43,933 nt of DNA. It comes from Mycobacterium colombiense (GTDB lineage Bacteria > Actinomycetota > Actinomycetes > Mycobacteriales > Mycobacteriaceae). The notes under the pieces are model-generated. The model worked only from the letters and a program-made list of their open reading frames with translations, searched no databases and was not told the DNA's origin. The position numbers were made by a program, and so were the translations under genes. Positions 36,009-43,933 of this stretch are shown here, one piece after another. Where the stretch lies: contig NZ_QMEU01000031.1 in assembly GCF_003284975.1 (NCBI RefSeq), positions 1 to 43,933 on the forward strand. The letters run 5' to 3'. Each line of letters begins with the position of its first letter. The first letter of the stretch is position 1.

Positions 36009-37190
36009 ATGACCGAGTCGGTCCCCGAACGAACCCATGTCGTCGTTGTCGGCGCCGGATACGCCGGCACCCTCGCCGCCAACCGTCTGCGCCAGCGCCC
36101 GGACATCGACATCACCGTGGTCAACCCCCGACCGGTCTTCGTCGAGCGCATCCGGCTGCACCAGCTGGTTGCCGACACCGGCACGGCGACCGCCGACTAC
36201 GCGACGCTGCTCGGCGAGGGCATCCGGTTGATCGTCGACAGCGTCGAGGTCATCGAGGCGGCCGACCGGCGGGTGGTGCTGACCTCGGGTGCCGAGCTGG
36301 ACTACGACTACCTGATCTACGCCGTAGGCAGCACGGGCGCGCCAGGGTCGACGGTGCCCGGCTACACCGAATACGCGCATTCGGTCGCCGACCTGGAAAG
36401 CGCGCAGCGGCTGCACTACGCGCTCACCGATCTGCCGCTGCCCGCCCCGATCACGGTGGTCGGCGGCGGGCTGACCGGCATCGAGACCGCCTCCGAGCTG
36501 GCCGAGGGCGGACGCCCGGTGACCCTGGTGTGCGGCCCCGTCCTCGGTCCGTCGCTGAGCAAGCGGGGCCGGCGCTCGGTGGCCAAGCGGCTGCGGCGCC
36601 TGGGGGTCAACGTGCTGGAATCGGTGGCCGTGGAAGAGGTGCGCTGGGATGCCGTGGTGCTCACCGACGGCGCGGTGCTGCCCAGCGCGGCGACCATCTG
36701 GACGGCCGGGTTCGCGGTGCCGGACCTCGCCACGCGCAGCGGCCTGCACACCGACTCGATCGGCCGGTTGCTCACCGATGAGACGCTCACCAGCATCGAC
36801 GACGAGCGCATCGTCGCCGCCGGGGACGCCGCCGCGCCGTCGGGCCAGCCGTTGCGGATGAGCTGCCAGGCCGCCGGCCCGCTGGGTGCCCAGGCCGCCA
36901 ACACCGTGCTCAGCCGCATCGCCGGCGACGCCCCCGCGGCGCTGAGCCAGGCGTTCGTCGGGCAGTGCATCAGCCTGGGCCGCACGCACGCCACGTTCCA
37001 GATGGCGCGCACCGATGACACCCCGGTGAACATGTACCTCGGCGGCCGGGCGGCGGCGTCGCTCAAGGAAGCGATCTGCAAGGGCACGCTGTGGTCGATC
37101 CGGCGCGAGGCCGCCAAGCCCGGTTCGTACCGCTGGCTCAAGGGCGGCCAGCGGCCCGCGCAGTCACCCGAGGAGGTCGCCGCGCGATGA
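36009..37190 (+). CDS. FAD/NAD(P)-dependent oxidoreductase (NDH-2-like pyridine nucleotide-disulphide family)
   Basis: A 393-residue flavoprotein with two dinucleotide-binding motifs: VVVVGAGYAGTLAANRL near the N-terminus (FAD) and ITVVGGGLTGIETASELA around residue 155 (NADH). DERIVAAGDAAAP near residue 270 is the second FAD motif of the family. No redox-active Cys-x4-Cys is seen, placing it with NDH-2-like enzymes rather than disulphide reductases. It overlaps the sigma factor start (ATGA). ECF41 sigma genes in actinobacteria are usually next to an oxidoreductase, epimerase or carboxymuconolactone decarboxylase gene, which fits this pair. Confidence 0.9.
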   Translation: MTESVPERTHVVVVGAGYAGTLAANRLRQRPDIDITVVNPRPVFVERIRLHQLVADTGTATADYATLLGEGIRLIVDSVEVIEAADRRVVLTSGAELDYDYLIYAVGSTGAPGSTVPGYTEYAHSVADLESAQRLHYALTDLPLPAPITVVGGGLTGIETASELAEGGRPVTLVCGPVLGPSLSKRGRRSVAKRLRRLGVNVLESVAVEEVRWDAVVLTDGAVLPSAATIWTAGFAVPDLATRSGLHTDSIGRLLTDETLTSIDDERIVAAGDAAAPSGQPLRMSCQAAGPLGAQAANTVLSRIAGDAPAALSQAFVGQCISLGRTHATFQMARTDDTPVNMYLGGRAAASLKEAICKGTLWSIRREAAKPGSYRWLKGGQRPAQSPEEVAAR

Positions 37191-38098
37191 CGCAGGCACC
37201 GACCGGCAGCGAGCACGCCGAACGGTTCACCCTGCTGCGGCCACTGCTGTTCACCATCGCCTACGAGATGCTGGGTTCGGCGACCGAGGCCGACGACGTC
37301 TTGCAGGACAGCTATCTGCGGTGGGCGGCGGTCGACTTGGCGACGGTGCGTGACACCAAGTCGTATCTGGCCCAGCTGGTCACCCGCCAGGCGCTGAACT
37401 CGCTGCGGGCCGGTGCGCGCCGGCGTGAGGACTACGTGGGGCCGTGGTTGCCCGAGCCGCTGTTGCTCGAGGATCAGGATCCAGCCGCCGATGTCGTTCT
37501 GGCGGAGTCGATCTCGATGGCGATGCTGGTGTTGCTGGAGACGCTGAGTCCCGACGAGCGGGCCGTGTTCGTGCTGCGCGAGGTGTTCGGTTTCGACTAC
37601 GGCGAGATCGCCGAGGCGGTGGGCAGGCCGGCGCCCACCGTCCGGCAGGTCGCCCACCGGGCACGCGAACACGTCCGCGCCCGACGCAAGCGGTTCGACA
37701 CGGTGGACCCGGAACGCAACGCCGAGATCACCGCGCAGTTCCTAGCCACCGCGGCGGGCGGCGACGTGGAGGCGCTGATGTCCATGCTCGCCCCGGATGC
37801 CACCTGGACCGCCGACAGCGGCGGTGTGGTGAGCGCTGCCCGTCGACCGGTGGTCGGCGCCCAGAAGGTGGCCCGTGCCATCGTCGGCCTGATGCGCCGG
37901 GCCGCCACCATGGGCGCGACGCGGGTGGAGATGGTGACCTGCAACGGCGCCCCGGCGGTGCTGCTATACCTCGGCGACCAGCTCGAAGGCGTGATCACGC
38001 TCGAGATCACCGGCGACAAGATCACCAACTTCTATGTGATGCGCAACCCGCGGAAGCTGGCGGCGCTGGCCACCGCCCGCGACATCAGCCGCGGCTAG
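37187..38098 (+). CDS. ECF41-type RNA polymerase sigma factor with SnoaL-like C-terminal domain (SigJ-like)
   Basis: A 303-residue alternative sigma factor. Region 2 lies at about 15-80 (IAYEMLGSATEADDVLQDSY), region 4 at about 115-170 (LETLSPDERAVFVLREVFGF then DYGEIAEAVGR). The C-terminal 120 residues form a SnoaL/NTF2-like domain, the internal regulatory domain of ECF41 that replaces a separate anti-sigma factor. DSGGVVSAARRP corresponds to the conserved DGGGK loop there, with Val for Lys. No anti-sigma gene is adjacent. ATG 37187 overlaps the oxidoreductase stop. Its likely target is its own promoter at 35946-35972. Confidence 0.92.
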   Translation: MTQAPTGSEHAERFTLLRPLLFTIAYEMLGSATEADDVLQDSYLRWAAVDLATVRDTKSYLAQLVTRQALNSLRAGARRREDYVGPWLPEPLLLEDQDPAADVVLAESISMAMLVLLETLSPDERAVFVLREVFGFDYGEIAEAVGRPAPTVRQVAHRAREHVRARRKRFDTVDPERNAEITAQFLATAAGGDVEALMSMLAPDATWTADSGGVVSAARRPVVGAQKVARAIVGLMRRAATMGATRVEMVTCNGAPAVLLYLGDQLEGVITLEITGDKITNFYVMRNPRKLAALATARDISRG

Positions 38099-38100
38099 CG

Positions 38101-38271
38101 TGGCGATCGCAAACGCGGCGTAGCCGGGTGCCGCGGGTCGCCACCATCGGGCCAGCGTGGCGATCGCAAACGCGGCGTAGCCGGGTGCCGCGGGTCGCCA
38201 CCATCGGGCCAGCGTGGCGATCGCAAACGCGGCGTAGCCGGGTGCCGCGGGTCGCCACCATCGGGCCAGCG
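38101..38271 (+). repeat. Tandem repeat: three copies of a 57-bp unit (MIRU/VNTR-like)
   Basis: Three identical units start at 38101, 38158 and 38215; a fourth begins at 38272 (TGGCG) and breaks off. The unit is 57 bp, a multiple of three, so it stays open in several frames (a 19-residue repeat on either strand), but no start signal or homologue supports a protein. Each unit includes the palindrome GCGATCGC, and CGCCAC pairs with GTGGCG of the next unit across the junction. It starts two bases after the sigma factor stop. Location and size match mycobacterial interspersed repetitive units, whose copy number varies between strains. Confidence 0.9.
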
Positions 38272-38318
38272 TGGCGCCACCGGGATGCGAATCGCCGCCG
38301 CTCTGACAAGCTAGAGCT

Positions 38319-39569
38319 GTGCGCATCGACCGGCTCGGCGATCTTGGCGCCGCACCCCAGGTGCTGCGCGCCGTGGGTGAGGCCACCGGCCGGCTCGGCC
38401 TGCCCCCGCCGGCCGCGCTGACCGGGGAGTGGTTCGGCGCCCTCGCGGTGATCGCGCCCAGCCTGTCGGTGCGCCCGGTGCACGTCGACGACGTCTTCGC
38501 GGTCCCGGTATCGCGGACGCCGGAGCCGCGCGCGGTGGGCGGCGGCTGGATCGGCTACCTGTCGTATCCGGACGCCGGCGCCGACGCACAGCCCCACCGG
38601 ATTCCCGAGGCCGCCGGCGGCTGGACGGACTGCGTGCTGCGCCGCGACCGCGACGGCCACTGGTGGTACGAGAGCCTCTCCGGTGCGCCGATGCCCGACT
38701 GGCTGACCACCGCGCTGGCCAGGCCGAGGGCCGCCGCGCGCGAGTGCCACATCGAGTGGGGCATCGCCGACCGGGGGGCGCATCGCGACGGCGTGCTGGC
38801 CTGCCTGGAGGCGATCCGCGCCGGCGAGGTGTACCAGGCCTGCGTGTGCACGCAGTTCACCGGCGCCGTCACCGGCGCCCCGCTGGACTTCTTCATCGAC
38901 GGCGTCGCCCGCACCTCCCCCGCCCGGGCGGCCTACGTCGCCGGCGCCTGGGGTGCGGTGGCGTCGCTGTCCCCGGAGCTGTTCCTGCGGCGGCGCGGGA
39001 CGGTCGTGGCGTCCAGCCCGATCAAGGGCACGCTGCCGCTGGATGCGTGGCCGTCGGCGCTGCGCGCGTCGGCCAAAGAGGTCGCCGAGAACATCATGAT
39101 CGTGGACCTGGTCCGCAACGACCTTGGCCGGGTGGCGATCGTCGGCACGGTGAGTGTGCCCGAGTTGTTGGTGGTGCGCCGGGCCCCGGGGGTGTGGCAC
39201 CTGGTCTCGACGGTGTCCGCGCAGGTCCCCACCGAGCTGCCGACGTCGGCGCTGCTGGACGCCAGCTTCCCCCCCGCCTCGGTCACCGGCACCCCCAAAC
39301 ACCGTGCCCGTCAACTGCTCTCGCAGTGGGAACCCAACCGTCGCGGAATATATTGCGGCACAATCGGATTGGCCTCACCCGTGGCGGGTTGCGAGTTGAA
39401 CGTCGCGATCCGCACCGTCGAATTCGACGCCGCGGGTGGAGCGGTGCTCGGCGTCGGCGGCGGCATCACCGCCGACTCCGACCCGGACGCCGAATGGGAA
39501 GAATGCCTGCACAAGGCGTCCCCGGTCGTCGGGCTGCCGCCGATCGCCGCCGCGAGCGCGGCGGGCTAA
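38319..39569 (+). CDS. pabB: Aminodeoxychorismate synthase component I
   Basis: PabB makes 4-amino-4-deoxychorismate from chorismate and ammonia for p-aminobenzoate and folate. The 416-residue protein belongs to the chorismate-binding family: GEVYQACVCTQF, ASLSPELFLRR, VVASSPIKGTLP, NIMIVDLVRNDLGRV, and SVTGTPKHRARQLL, then YCGTIGLASP and GVGGGITADSDPD. The GTG at 38319 is the only good start near the conserved N-terminus. It is somewhat shorter than I recall for Rv1005c. It is the first conserved core gene on the right side of the exopolysaccharide insert. Confidence 0.95.
   Translation: MRIDRLGDLGAAPQVLRAVGEATGRLGLPPPAALTGEWFGALAVIAPSLSVRPVHVDDVFAVPVSRTPEPRAVGGGWIGYLSYPDAGADAQPHRIPEAAGGWTDCVLRRDRDGHWWYESLSGAPMPDWLTTALARPRAAARECHIEWGIADRGAHRDGVLACLEAIRAGEVYQACVCTQFTGAVTGAPLDFFIDGVARTSPARAAYVAGAWGAVASLSPELFLRRRGTVVASSPIKGTLPLDAWPSALRASAKEVAENIMIVDLVRNDLGRVAIVGTVSVPELLVVRRAPGVWHLVSTVSAQVPTELPTSALLDASFPPASVTGTPKHRARQLLSQWEPNRRGIYCGTIGLASPVAGCELNVAIRTVEFDAAGGAVLGVGGGITADSDPDAEWEECLHKASPVVGLPPIAAASAAG
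39547..39564. terminator. Hairpin in the 3' end of pabB
   Basis: CCGCCGC-GAGC-GCGGCGG, 7-bp perfect stem and 4-nt loop inside the last pabB codons. No T-run follows. A near-copy lies 69 bp further on at the rsmI stop. Confidence 0.3.
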
Positions 39570-39615
39570 TCCTGAGGGCGGCGGCCCGCTGCGCCCGGCT
39601 TCGCCGCGCTTGCGA

Positions 39616-39634
39616 CCGCCGCTAATCGCGGCGG
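39616..39634. terminator. Bidirectional hairpin at the rsmI stop between convergent genes
   Basis: CCGCCGC-TAATC-GCGGCGG, perfect 7-bp stem; the loop covers part of the rsmI stop codon. It lies at the meeting point of pabB and rsmI, 46 bp after the pabB stop, and could stop polymerases from both sides, although it lacks a T-run. Confidence 0.4.
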
Positions 39635-40458
39635 GACTGCAGCACCGCGTCGTAGAGCTGGCGCGAACGCACCCCCGGGTGGATGCCGGCCACCTCCCCG
39701 CAGGCCTCCTTGATGCGGGCCCCACCGGCGACCAACTCCTCGACCTCGGCGACCAGCGCCGGCAGGTCGGCGCGCGGGGTGGCGCCGGCCAGCACCACGG
39801 TGATTTCACCGAGCACCCCGTCGGCCGCCCAGGCCGCCAGCTCGTCGAGCGGGCCGCGCACAACTTCCTCGTGCACCTTGGTCAGCTCCCGGCAGATCGC
39901 CGCGCGGCGTGCGCCGCCGAGCCGCTCGACGGCGTCCTGCAGGCACGCCGCCAACCGCCGCGGGGATTCGAAGAACACGCAGGTGCGCCGCTCATCGGCC
40001 AGCGAATCCAGCCAGCTCCGCCGCGCCCCCTTCTTGCGCGGCGCGAATCCCTCGAAGCAGAACTTCTCGGCCGGCAGACCGGACACGGCCAGCGCGGTCG
40101 TCACCGCCGACGGGCCCGGCAGGCATCGCACCGGCAGGTCGGCCTCCACGCAGGCCGTCACCAGCCGATAGCCGGGGTCGCTGATCAGCGGCATCCCGGC
40201 GTCGCTGACCACCAGCACCGTCGCACCCGCGCGGATCGCCTCGACCATCGAGTCCACCCGGGAGCTTTCGACCTGGTCGAACATGCTGATCACCCGCCCG
40301 GTGATGCGCACCTCGAGGGCCTTGGCCAAGGTGCGCACCCGCCGGGTGTCCTCGGCGGCCACCACATCGGCTCGGGCCAGGGCGTCGAGCAGGCGGGGCG
40401 AGGCATCCGACGGCTGGCCCAGCGGGGTCGCGCCCAGCAACAGGCGGCCGGTGGTCAT
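39622..40458 (-). CDS. rsmI: 16S rRNA (cytidine1402-2'-O)-methyltransferase RsmI
   Basis: RsmI 2'-O-methylates C1402 of 16S rRNA in the P site using SAM. The 278-residue protein has the SAM-MTase (tetrapyrrole methylase fold) motifs: GRLLLGATPLGQPSDASPR, AEDTRRVRTLAKAL, VLVVSDAGMPLISDPGYRLV, LPGPSAVTTALAVSGLP and EGFAPRKKGARR. ATG 40458 diverges from pmt. Position equals Rv1003. The membrane-protein gene recalled as Rv1004c between rsmI and pabB in M. tuberculosis is absent; only 52 bp separate the two stops. Confidence 0.95.
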   Translation of the reverse strand: MTTGRLLLGATPLGQPSDASPRLLDALARADVVAAEDTRRVRTLAKALEVRITGRVISMFDQVESSRVDSMVEAIRAGATVLVVSDAGMPLISDPGYRLVTACVEADLPVRCLPGPSAVTTALAVSGLPAEKFCFEGFAPRKKGARRSWLDSLADERRTCVFFESPRRLAACLQDAVERLGGARRAAICRELTKVHEEVVRGPLDELAAWAADGVLGEITVVLAGATPRADLPALVAEVEELVAGGARIKEACGEVAGIHPGVRSRQLYDAVLQSRRD

Positions 40459-40469
40459 GACCGACAGCC

Positions 40470-40475
40470 TACGAT
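40470..40475 (+). promoter_or_regulatory. -10 element TACGAT for a leaderless pmt transcript
   Basis: TANNNT box eight nt before ATG 40484. It supports ATG 40484 over the in-frame ATG 40457, which lies upstream of the box. Confidence 0.4.
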
Positions 40476-40483
40476 CGACACCG

Positions 40484-42085
40484 ATGACCGCCCCGCCCCG
40501 CGAATCCTCCTCGACCCTCGAGGGTGCCGAGACGCAACGTGTGGTGCCCGTCGTCAGCCCAGGACCGCTGGTGCCGGCGGCCGATTTCGGCCCGACCGAT
40601 CAGGTCCGCGGCTGGGTGGTGACCGGCATCATCACGGTGTTGGCGGCGATCACCCGCTTCCTGAACCTGGGCTCACCCACCGACGGCGGCACCCCCGTCT
40701 TCGACGAAAAGCACTACGCCCCGCAGGCCTGGCAGGTGCTGCACAACCACGGCGTGGAGGACAATCCCGGGTTCGGCCTGGTCGTGCACCCGCCGGTCGG
40801 CAAGCAACTGATCGCCCTCGGCGAGGCGGTCTTCGGCTACAGCGGCGTCGGCTGGCGGTTCACCGGAGCGTTGCTCGGAGTGGTGATGGTCGCGCTGGTG
40901 ATGCGGACCGTCCGGCGGATCAGCCGCTCGACGTTGATCGGCGCGATCGCCGGCGTGCTGGTGATCTGCGACGGCGTCAGCTTCGTCGCCGCGCGGACCG
41001 CTTTGCTCGACGGCATACTCACCTTCTTCGTGGTCGCGGCGTTCGGCGCGCTGATCGTCGACCGCGACCAGGTTCGGCAACGGATGCACATCGCGCTGGC
41101 CGACGGCCGCCACGCAGACACGGTGTGGGGGCCGCGGCTGGGCGTGCGGTGGTGGCGGTTCGGCGCCGGGATCCTGCTCGGATTGGCTTGCGGCACAAAG
41201 TGGTCCGGCCTGTACTACGTGCTGTTCTTCGGGGCCATGTCGCTGGCGTTCGACGTGGCCGCGCGGCGCCAGTACCAGGTCACCCGGCCCTGGCTGGGGA
41301 CCTTGCGCCGCGACCTCATCCCCACCGGCTATGCGCTGGGCGTCATCCCGGTGCTGGTGTATCTGGCCAGCTACGCACCGTGGTTCGCCTCCGAGACCGC
41401 CATCGACCGGCACGAGGTGGGCCAGACGATCGGCCCCCGCTCGCTGGTGCCGCTACCGGATGCCATCCGGTCGCTGTGGCACTACACCGCGAAGGCGTTC
41501 CAATTCCATGCGGGCCTGACGAATTCCGCGGGCAACTATCACCCCTGGGAATCGAAACCGTGGAGCTGGCCGATGTCGTTGCGGCCGGTGCTCTACGCCA
41601 TCGACGAGCAGAACGTCCCCGGGTGCGGCGCCCAGTCCTGCGTCAAGGCCGAGATGCTGGTTGGCACGCCGGCGATGTGGTGGCTGGCGGTGCCGGTGCT
41701 CGTTTTCGCGTTGTGGCGCATGCTGGTCCGCCGCGACTGGCGCTACGCCGCGGTGCTGGTCGGCTACTGCGCGGGCTGGCTGCCCTGGTTCGCCGACATC
41801 GACCGGCAGATGTACTTCTTCTACGCGGCCACGATGGCGCCCTTTTTGGTGATGGCCATCGCGCTGATTTGCGGCGACGTGCTCTACACCCCCGGCGCGC
41901 CACCCCGGCGACTGCGGCTGCAGCTGCAGGCGAATACGGAGCGACGCACGCTGGGGTTGATCGCCGTTTGCGCGTACGTGGCGCTGGTGGTGACGAATTT
42001 CGCGTGGCTGTTCCCGGTGCTCACCGGGCTGCCGATTTCGCAGCAGACGTGGAACATGGAGATCTGGCTGCCCAGCTGGCGCTAG
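40484..42085 (+). CDS. pmt: Polyprenyl-phosphate-mannose protein O-mannosyltransferase
   Basis: Pmt transfers mannose from polyprenyl-phosphate-mannose to Ser/Thr of exported proteins, including lipoproteins, during Sec export. The 533-residue GT39 protein has an N-terminal cytosolic segment of about 45 residues, about ten transmembrane helices, and the first-loop catalytic motif TPVFDEKHYAPQAW (Asp-Glu, about 71-83). HPPVGKQLIALGE and GVSFVAARTALLDGILTFF follow, then ACGTKWSGLYY and the lumenal loop HPWESKPWSWPMSLRPVLY. Position equals Rv1002c. The two lipoproteins in the window are plausible substrates (inference). Confidence 0.94.
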   Translation: MTAPPRESSSTLEGAETQRVVPVVSPGPLVPAADFGPTDQVRGWVVTGIITVLAAITRFLNLGSPTDGGTPVFDEKHYAPQAWQVLHNHGVEDNPGFGLVVHPPVGKQLIALGEAVFGYSGVGWRFTGALLGVVMVALVMRTVRRISRSTLIGAIAGVLVICDGVSFVAARTALLDGILTFFVVAAFGALIVDRDQVRQRMHIALADGRHADTVWGPRLGVRWWRFGAGILLGLACGTKWSGLYYVLFFGAMSLAFDVAARRQYQVTRPWLGTLRRDLIPTGYALGVIPVLVYLASYAPWFASETAIDRHEVGQTIGPRSLVPLPDAIRSLWHYTAKAFQFHAGLTNSAGNYHPWESKPWSWPMSLRPVLYAIDEQNVPGCGAQSCVKAEMLVGTPAMWWLAVPVLVFALWRMLVRRDWRYAAVLVGYCAGWLPWFADIDRQMYFFYAATMAPFLVMAIALICGDVLYTPGAPPRRLRLQLQANTERRTLGLIAVCAYVALVVTNFAWLFPVLTGLPISQQTWNMEIWLPSWR

Positions 42086-42089
42086 CTTG

Positions 42090-43304
42090 CTACGGCAGCA
42101 GGTCGCGGGCGACGGGGCAGGACATGCACCGGGGGCCGCCGCGGCCGGTGCCCAGTTCCGATCCGGCGATGGTCAGCACCTCGATGCCGGCGTCCTGCAA
42201 GCGGGTGTTGGTCTGCGCGTTGCGCTCGTAGGCGACCACCACACCGGGCGCCAGCGCCAGCGTGTTGTTGCCGTCATCCCACTGTTCGCGTTCGGCGACA
42301 ACGGGATCCAGCCCCGTGTCGATGACCCGCAGCTTGTCGATTTCCATCGCCTTGGCCGCCGCCTCCAAGAACGGGGCTTCGTCGCTGATGGCCACCCCGT
42401 CGGGCGTGCGCGCAATGGTGAACGCCGACAACGAGTCCACGATGTTGGCGTACATCACCACCGTGTCGGTGTCGACCATTGTGCACACCGTATCCAAATG
42501 CATCTGGGCACGCCGCTGCGCGATCGGCACCGCCAGCACGGCGTTCGCCAGGTCGTCGTCAAACAGGCTGCGGGCCAAGGCTTCCGCGCCGGCGGGGGTG
42601 GTCCGCTCCCCCACCCCGACGGCGACCACGCCGGGCGCCAGCAGCAGCACGTCACCACCCTCGACGGGGGCGGTGCGCGACTCGTAGGCCCGGCGCACGC
42701 CGGTGAACCGCGGGTGGTGGGCATAGATGAGATCGGTCAGCGACGCCTCCCGCCCGCGGGCGCGCAGCGCCAGCGTCGGGATCACCACCCGCCGGCCGAT
42801 CCAGATCGACGAGTCGCGGGTGAACACCAGGTTGGGCAGCGGGTCGATGACGAAGTCGCCGCCATGGTGCATGCGCAGCACCAGCGAGACGTCGGTCCGG
42901 GTGTCGGCGGGTAACTCGTTGAACGTCATCCCGGCCATCAGCACCTGGGCCAGCCGGGCCGGCTCGAGCCCCCGCAGGTATGCCGAAAGTTCCTGCGCCA
43001 ACGGCGCTCCGAGCCGCCGCGCGTCGACGGCGGCCGCGACGCCCTGCATCCGCGCGGCTCCGCTGTGCGTCAGCGCCTCGGTGAGCAGATCCGACATCAG
43101 CAGCACCTCGATGCCGCGGGACCGCAACAGCGCCGCGAACTGGTCATGTTCGTCTTGCGCGCGAGCGACCCACGGCAGGCCATCAAACAGCAGCTGGTCG
43201 ACGTTGCGCGGGTTCAGCCGGAGCAGCTCGGCACCGGGGCGGTGCAGGATGACCACGCGCAGCGCGCCGACCTCGGAATTGGTGCCCAGCTCGACAACAC
43301 CCAC
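42090..43304 (-). CDS. arcA: Arginine deiminase
   Basis: ArcA hydrolyses L-arginine to citrulline and ammonia, giving ATP with the later pathway steps and buffering acid. The 404-residue protein begins [20 protein letters not shown] and has [36 protein letters not shown] and [12 protein letters not shown] with family Asp/His residues. The C-terminal GPRCMSCPV places the nucleophile at Cys393. GTG 43304 lies six nt after a TACGGT box. No arcB or arcC is adjacent. Position equals Rv1001. Confidence 0.95.
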   Translation of the reverse strand: MGVVELGTNSEVGALRVVILHRPGAELLRLNPRNVDQLLFDGLPWVARAQDEHDQFAALLRSRGIEVLLMSDLLTEALTHSGAARMQGVAAAVDARRLGAPLAQELSAYLRGLEPARLAQVLMAGMTFNELPADTRTDVSLVLRMHHGGDFVIDPLPNLVFTRDSSIWIGRRVVIPTLALRARGREASLTDLIYAHHPRFTGVRRAYESRTAPVEGGDVLLLAPGVVAVGVGERTTPAGAEALARSLFDDDLANAVLAVPIAQRRAQMHLDTVCTMVDTDTVVMYANIVDSLSAFTIARTPDGVAISDEAPFLEAAAKAMEIDKLRVIDTGLDPVVAEREQWDDGNNTLALAPGVVVAYERNAQTNTRLQDAGIEVLTIAGSELGTGRGGPRCMSCPVARDLLP

Positions 43305-43310
43305 AGCTCA

Positions 43311-43316
43311 ACCGTA
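43311..43316 (-). promoter_or_regulatory. -10 element TACGGT for a leaderless arcA transcript
   Basis: TANNNT box on the minus strand, six nt before GTG 43304, so the message may start at or near the start codon. Confidence 0.35.
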
Positions 43317-43384
43317 GCGGCGGCGGGGCATCCCGTCCCGCCACACGCGCAGCGCGCGCCCCGGGTCATCGAACGGATGTGCGA

Positions 43385-43390
43385 TAAACT
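43385..43390 (+). promoter_or_regulatory. -10 element TAAACT for a leaderless alkB-like transcript
   Basis: TANNNT box seven nt before GTG 43398. With the arcA box it forms a divergent promoter pair in 93 bp. Confidence 0.4.
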
Positions 43391-43397
43391 CGGTGGC

Positions 43398-43933
43398 GTG
43401 GAGATCGCGGTCCAAGGCTCCCTGTTCCAGCACACCGAGCGCCGGGAACTCGGTGACGGCGCGTTCATCGAGATCCGCGCCGGCTGGCTCACCGACGCCG
43501 ATGACCTGCTGGAGGCCTTGCTGTCGACGGTGCCGTGGCGCGAGGAGCGCCGGCAGATGTACGACCGGGTGGTCGACGTGCCGCGGCTGGTGAGCTTCCA
43601 CGACCTCGCCGTCGACGAGCCGCCGCATCCCGAGCTCGCCCGGCTGCGCCGCCGGCTCAACGACATCTACGCCGGCGAACTCGGCGAGCCCTTCACCACG
43701 GTGGGGTTGTGCTGCTATCGCGACGGCTCGGACAGCGTCGCCTGGCATGGCGACACCATTGGGCGCAGCAGCACCGAGGACACCATGGTGGCGATCGTCA
43801 GCCTGGGCGCCACCCGCGCCTTCGCGATGCGCCGCCGCGGCGGCGGTCCGTCGCTGCGGTTGCCGCAGGCACACGGCGACCTGCTGGTGATGGGCGGATC
43901 GTGCCAGCGCACCTGGGAGCACGCCGTGCCCAA
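43398..43933 (+). CDS. AlkB-like 2-oxoglutarate/Fe(II)-dependent dioxygenase, 5' part (cut by window end)
   Basis: AlkB-type enzymes demethylate alkylated nucleic-acid bases by oxidation. From GTG 43398 about 178 residues are in the window: MEIAVQGSLFQHTERRELGD, VPWREERRQMYDRVVDVPRL, VGLCCYRDGSDSVAWHGD with the iron-binding His-x-Asp, then SLGATRAFAMRRR and CQRTWEHAVP with the third iron ligand His. The 2-oxoglutarate-binding arginine pair (RxSIxFR type) would follow just beyond the window. Position equals Rv1000c. Confidence 0.92.
   Translation, partial: MEIAVQGSLFQHTERRELGDGAFIEIRAGWLTDADDLLEALLSTVPWREERRQMYDRVVDVPRLVSFHDLAVDEPPHPELARLRRRLNDIYAGELGEPFTTVGLCCYRDGSDSVAWHGDTIGRSSTEDTMVAIVSLGATRAFAMRRRGGGPSLRLPQAHGDLLVMGGSCQRTWEHAVP

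Noticed and set aside
38101..38271. CRISPR array
   Set aside because: The repeats are directly abutting with no spacers, and there are no cas genes.
38095..38280. 61-codon minus-strand ORF made of three 19-residue repeats
   Set aside because: It exists because the 57-bp repeat is a multiple of three; no ribosome-binding site and no similarity recognised.
37444..38421. 325-codon plus-strand frame across the sigma factor, the repeat and the start of pabB
   Set aside because: It joins three unrelated segments out of frame with both genes; long only because of GC content and the open repeat.
39436..42231. 931-codon open frame on the plus strand
   Set aside because: It runs through pabB, antisense to rsmI, and out of frame with pmt. 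Low-complexity Arg/Pro/Ala composition; a GC-rich shadow.

Overview
The window looks like chromosome of a slow-growing non-tuberculous Mycobacterium. It is GC-rich, it carries a PPE protein and an RpfB resuscitation factor, and both ends keep the gene order recalled from M. tuberculosis Rv1011-Rv1000c in reverse orientation: ispE, ksgA, rpfB, tatD, metG on the left and pabB, rsmI, pmt, arcA and an alkB-like gene on the right. From memory, M. tuberculosis has only one uncharacterised gene (Rv1006) between the metG and pabB orthologues. Here about 33 kb lies between them. No tRNA, rRNA, CRISPR array, transposase or integrase was seen.

Left flank (1-5330): ispE (cut by the window start), ksgA and rpfB form one minus-strand operon behind an rpfB leader that contains a terminator-like hairpin. 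tatD and metG diverge from a very short shared promoter. A small PAS-domain protein follows (5480-5881), with an 18-bp inverted repeat at its promoter. Next is a minus-strand block with a BcsB-like secreted, membrane-anchored protein and a CE4 polysaccharide deacetylase (5894-8969), then two paralogous TetR regulators (9085-10595).

Central cluster (10957-35612): this appears to be a complete Wzx/Wzy-type exopolysaccharide locus. A plus-strand operon begins with a 48-codon PE-like ORF and a PPE protein. It continues with an RmlC-like sugar epimerase, a polyprenyl-phosphate sugar-1-phosphate transferase (initiation), a Wzx-type flippase, a GT2-GT4 fusion glycosyltransferase and a GT4 glycosyltransferase. 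An Alg14/Alg13-like split glycosyltransferase lies on the minus strand. A Gfo/Idh/MocA dehydrogenase and an unrecognised TIM-barrel-like protein follow on the plus strand. A minus-strand operon then encodes a Wzz/BY-kinase-like co-polymerase, a Wzy-type polymerase, a GT4 glycosyltransferase, an aldo/keto reductase and a GMC oxidoreductase. Two closely similar secreted lipoproteins bracket an FkbM-type methyltransferase and a GAF-GGDEF-EAL cyclic-di-GMP enzyme. Together the genes could make activated sugars, assemble a lipid-linked repeat unit, flip it, polymerise it and modify it outside the cell under c-di-GMP control. No Wza-type outer-membrane exporter is visible. The PPE protein at the head of the operon is a candidate for that role, but this is inference.

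Right flank (36009-43933): an FAD/NAD oxidoreductase is translationally coupled to an ECF41-type sigma factor with a SnoaL-like C-terminus, behind a candidate self-recognised promoter. Three tandem copies of a 57-bp repeat follow, then pabB, convergent rsmI, pmt (protein O-mannosylation), arcA and the start of an AlkB-like dioxygenase. Many flank genes have a TANNNT box 5-8 nt before the start codon, suggesting leaderless transcripts.
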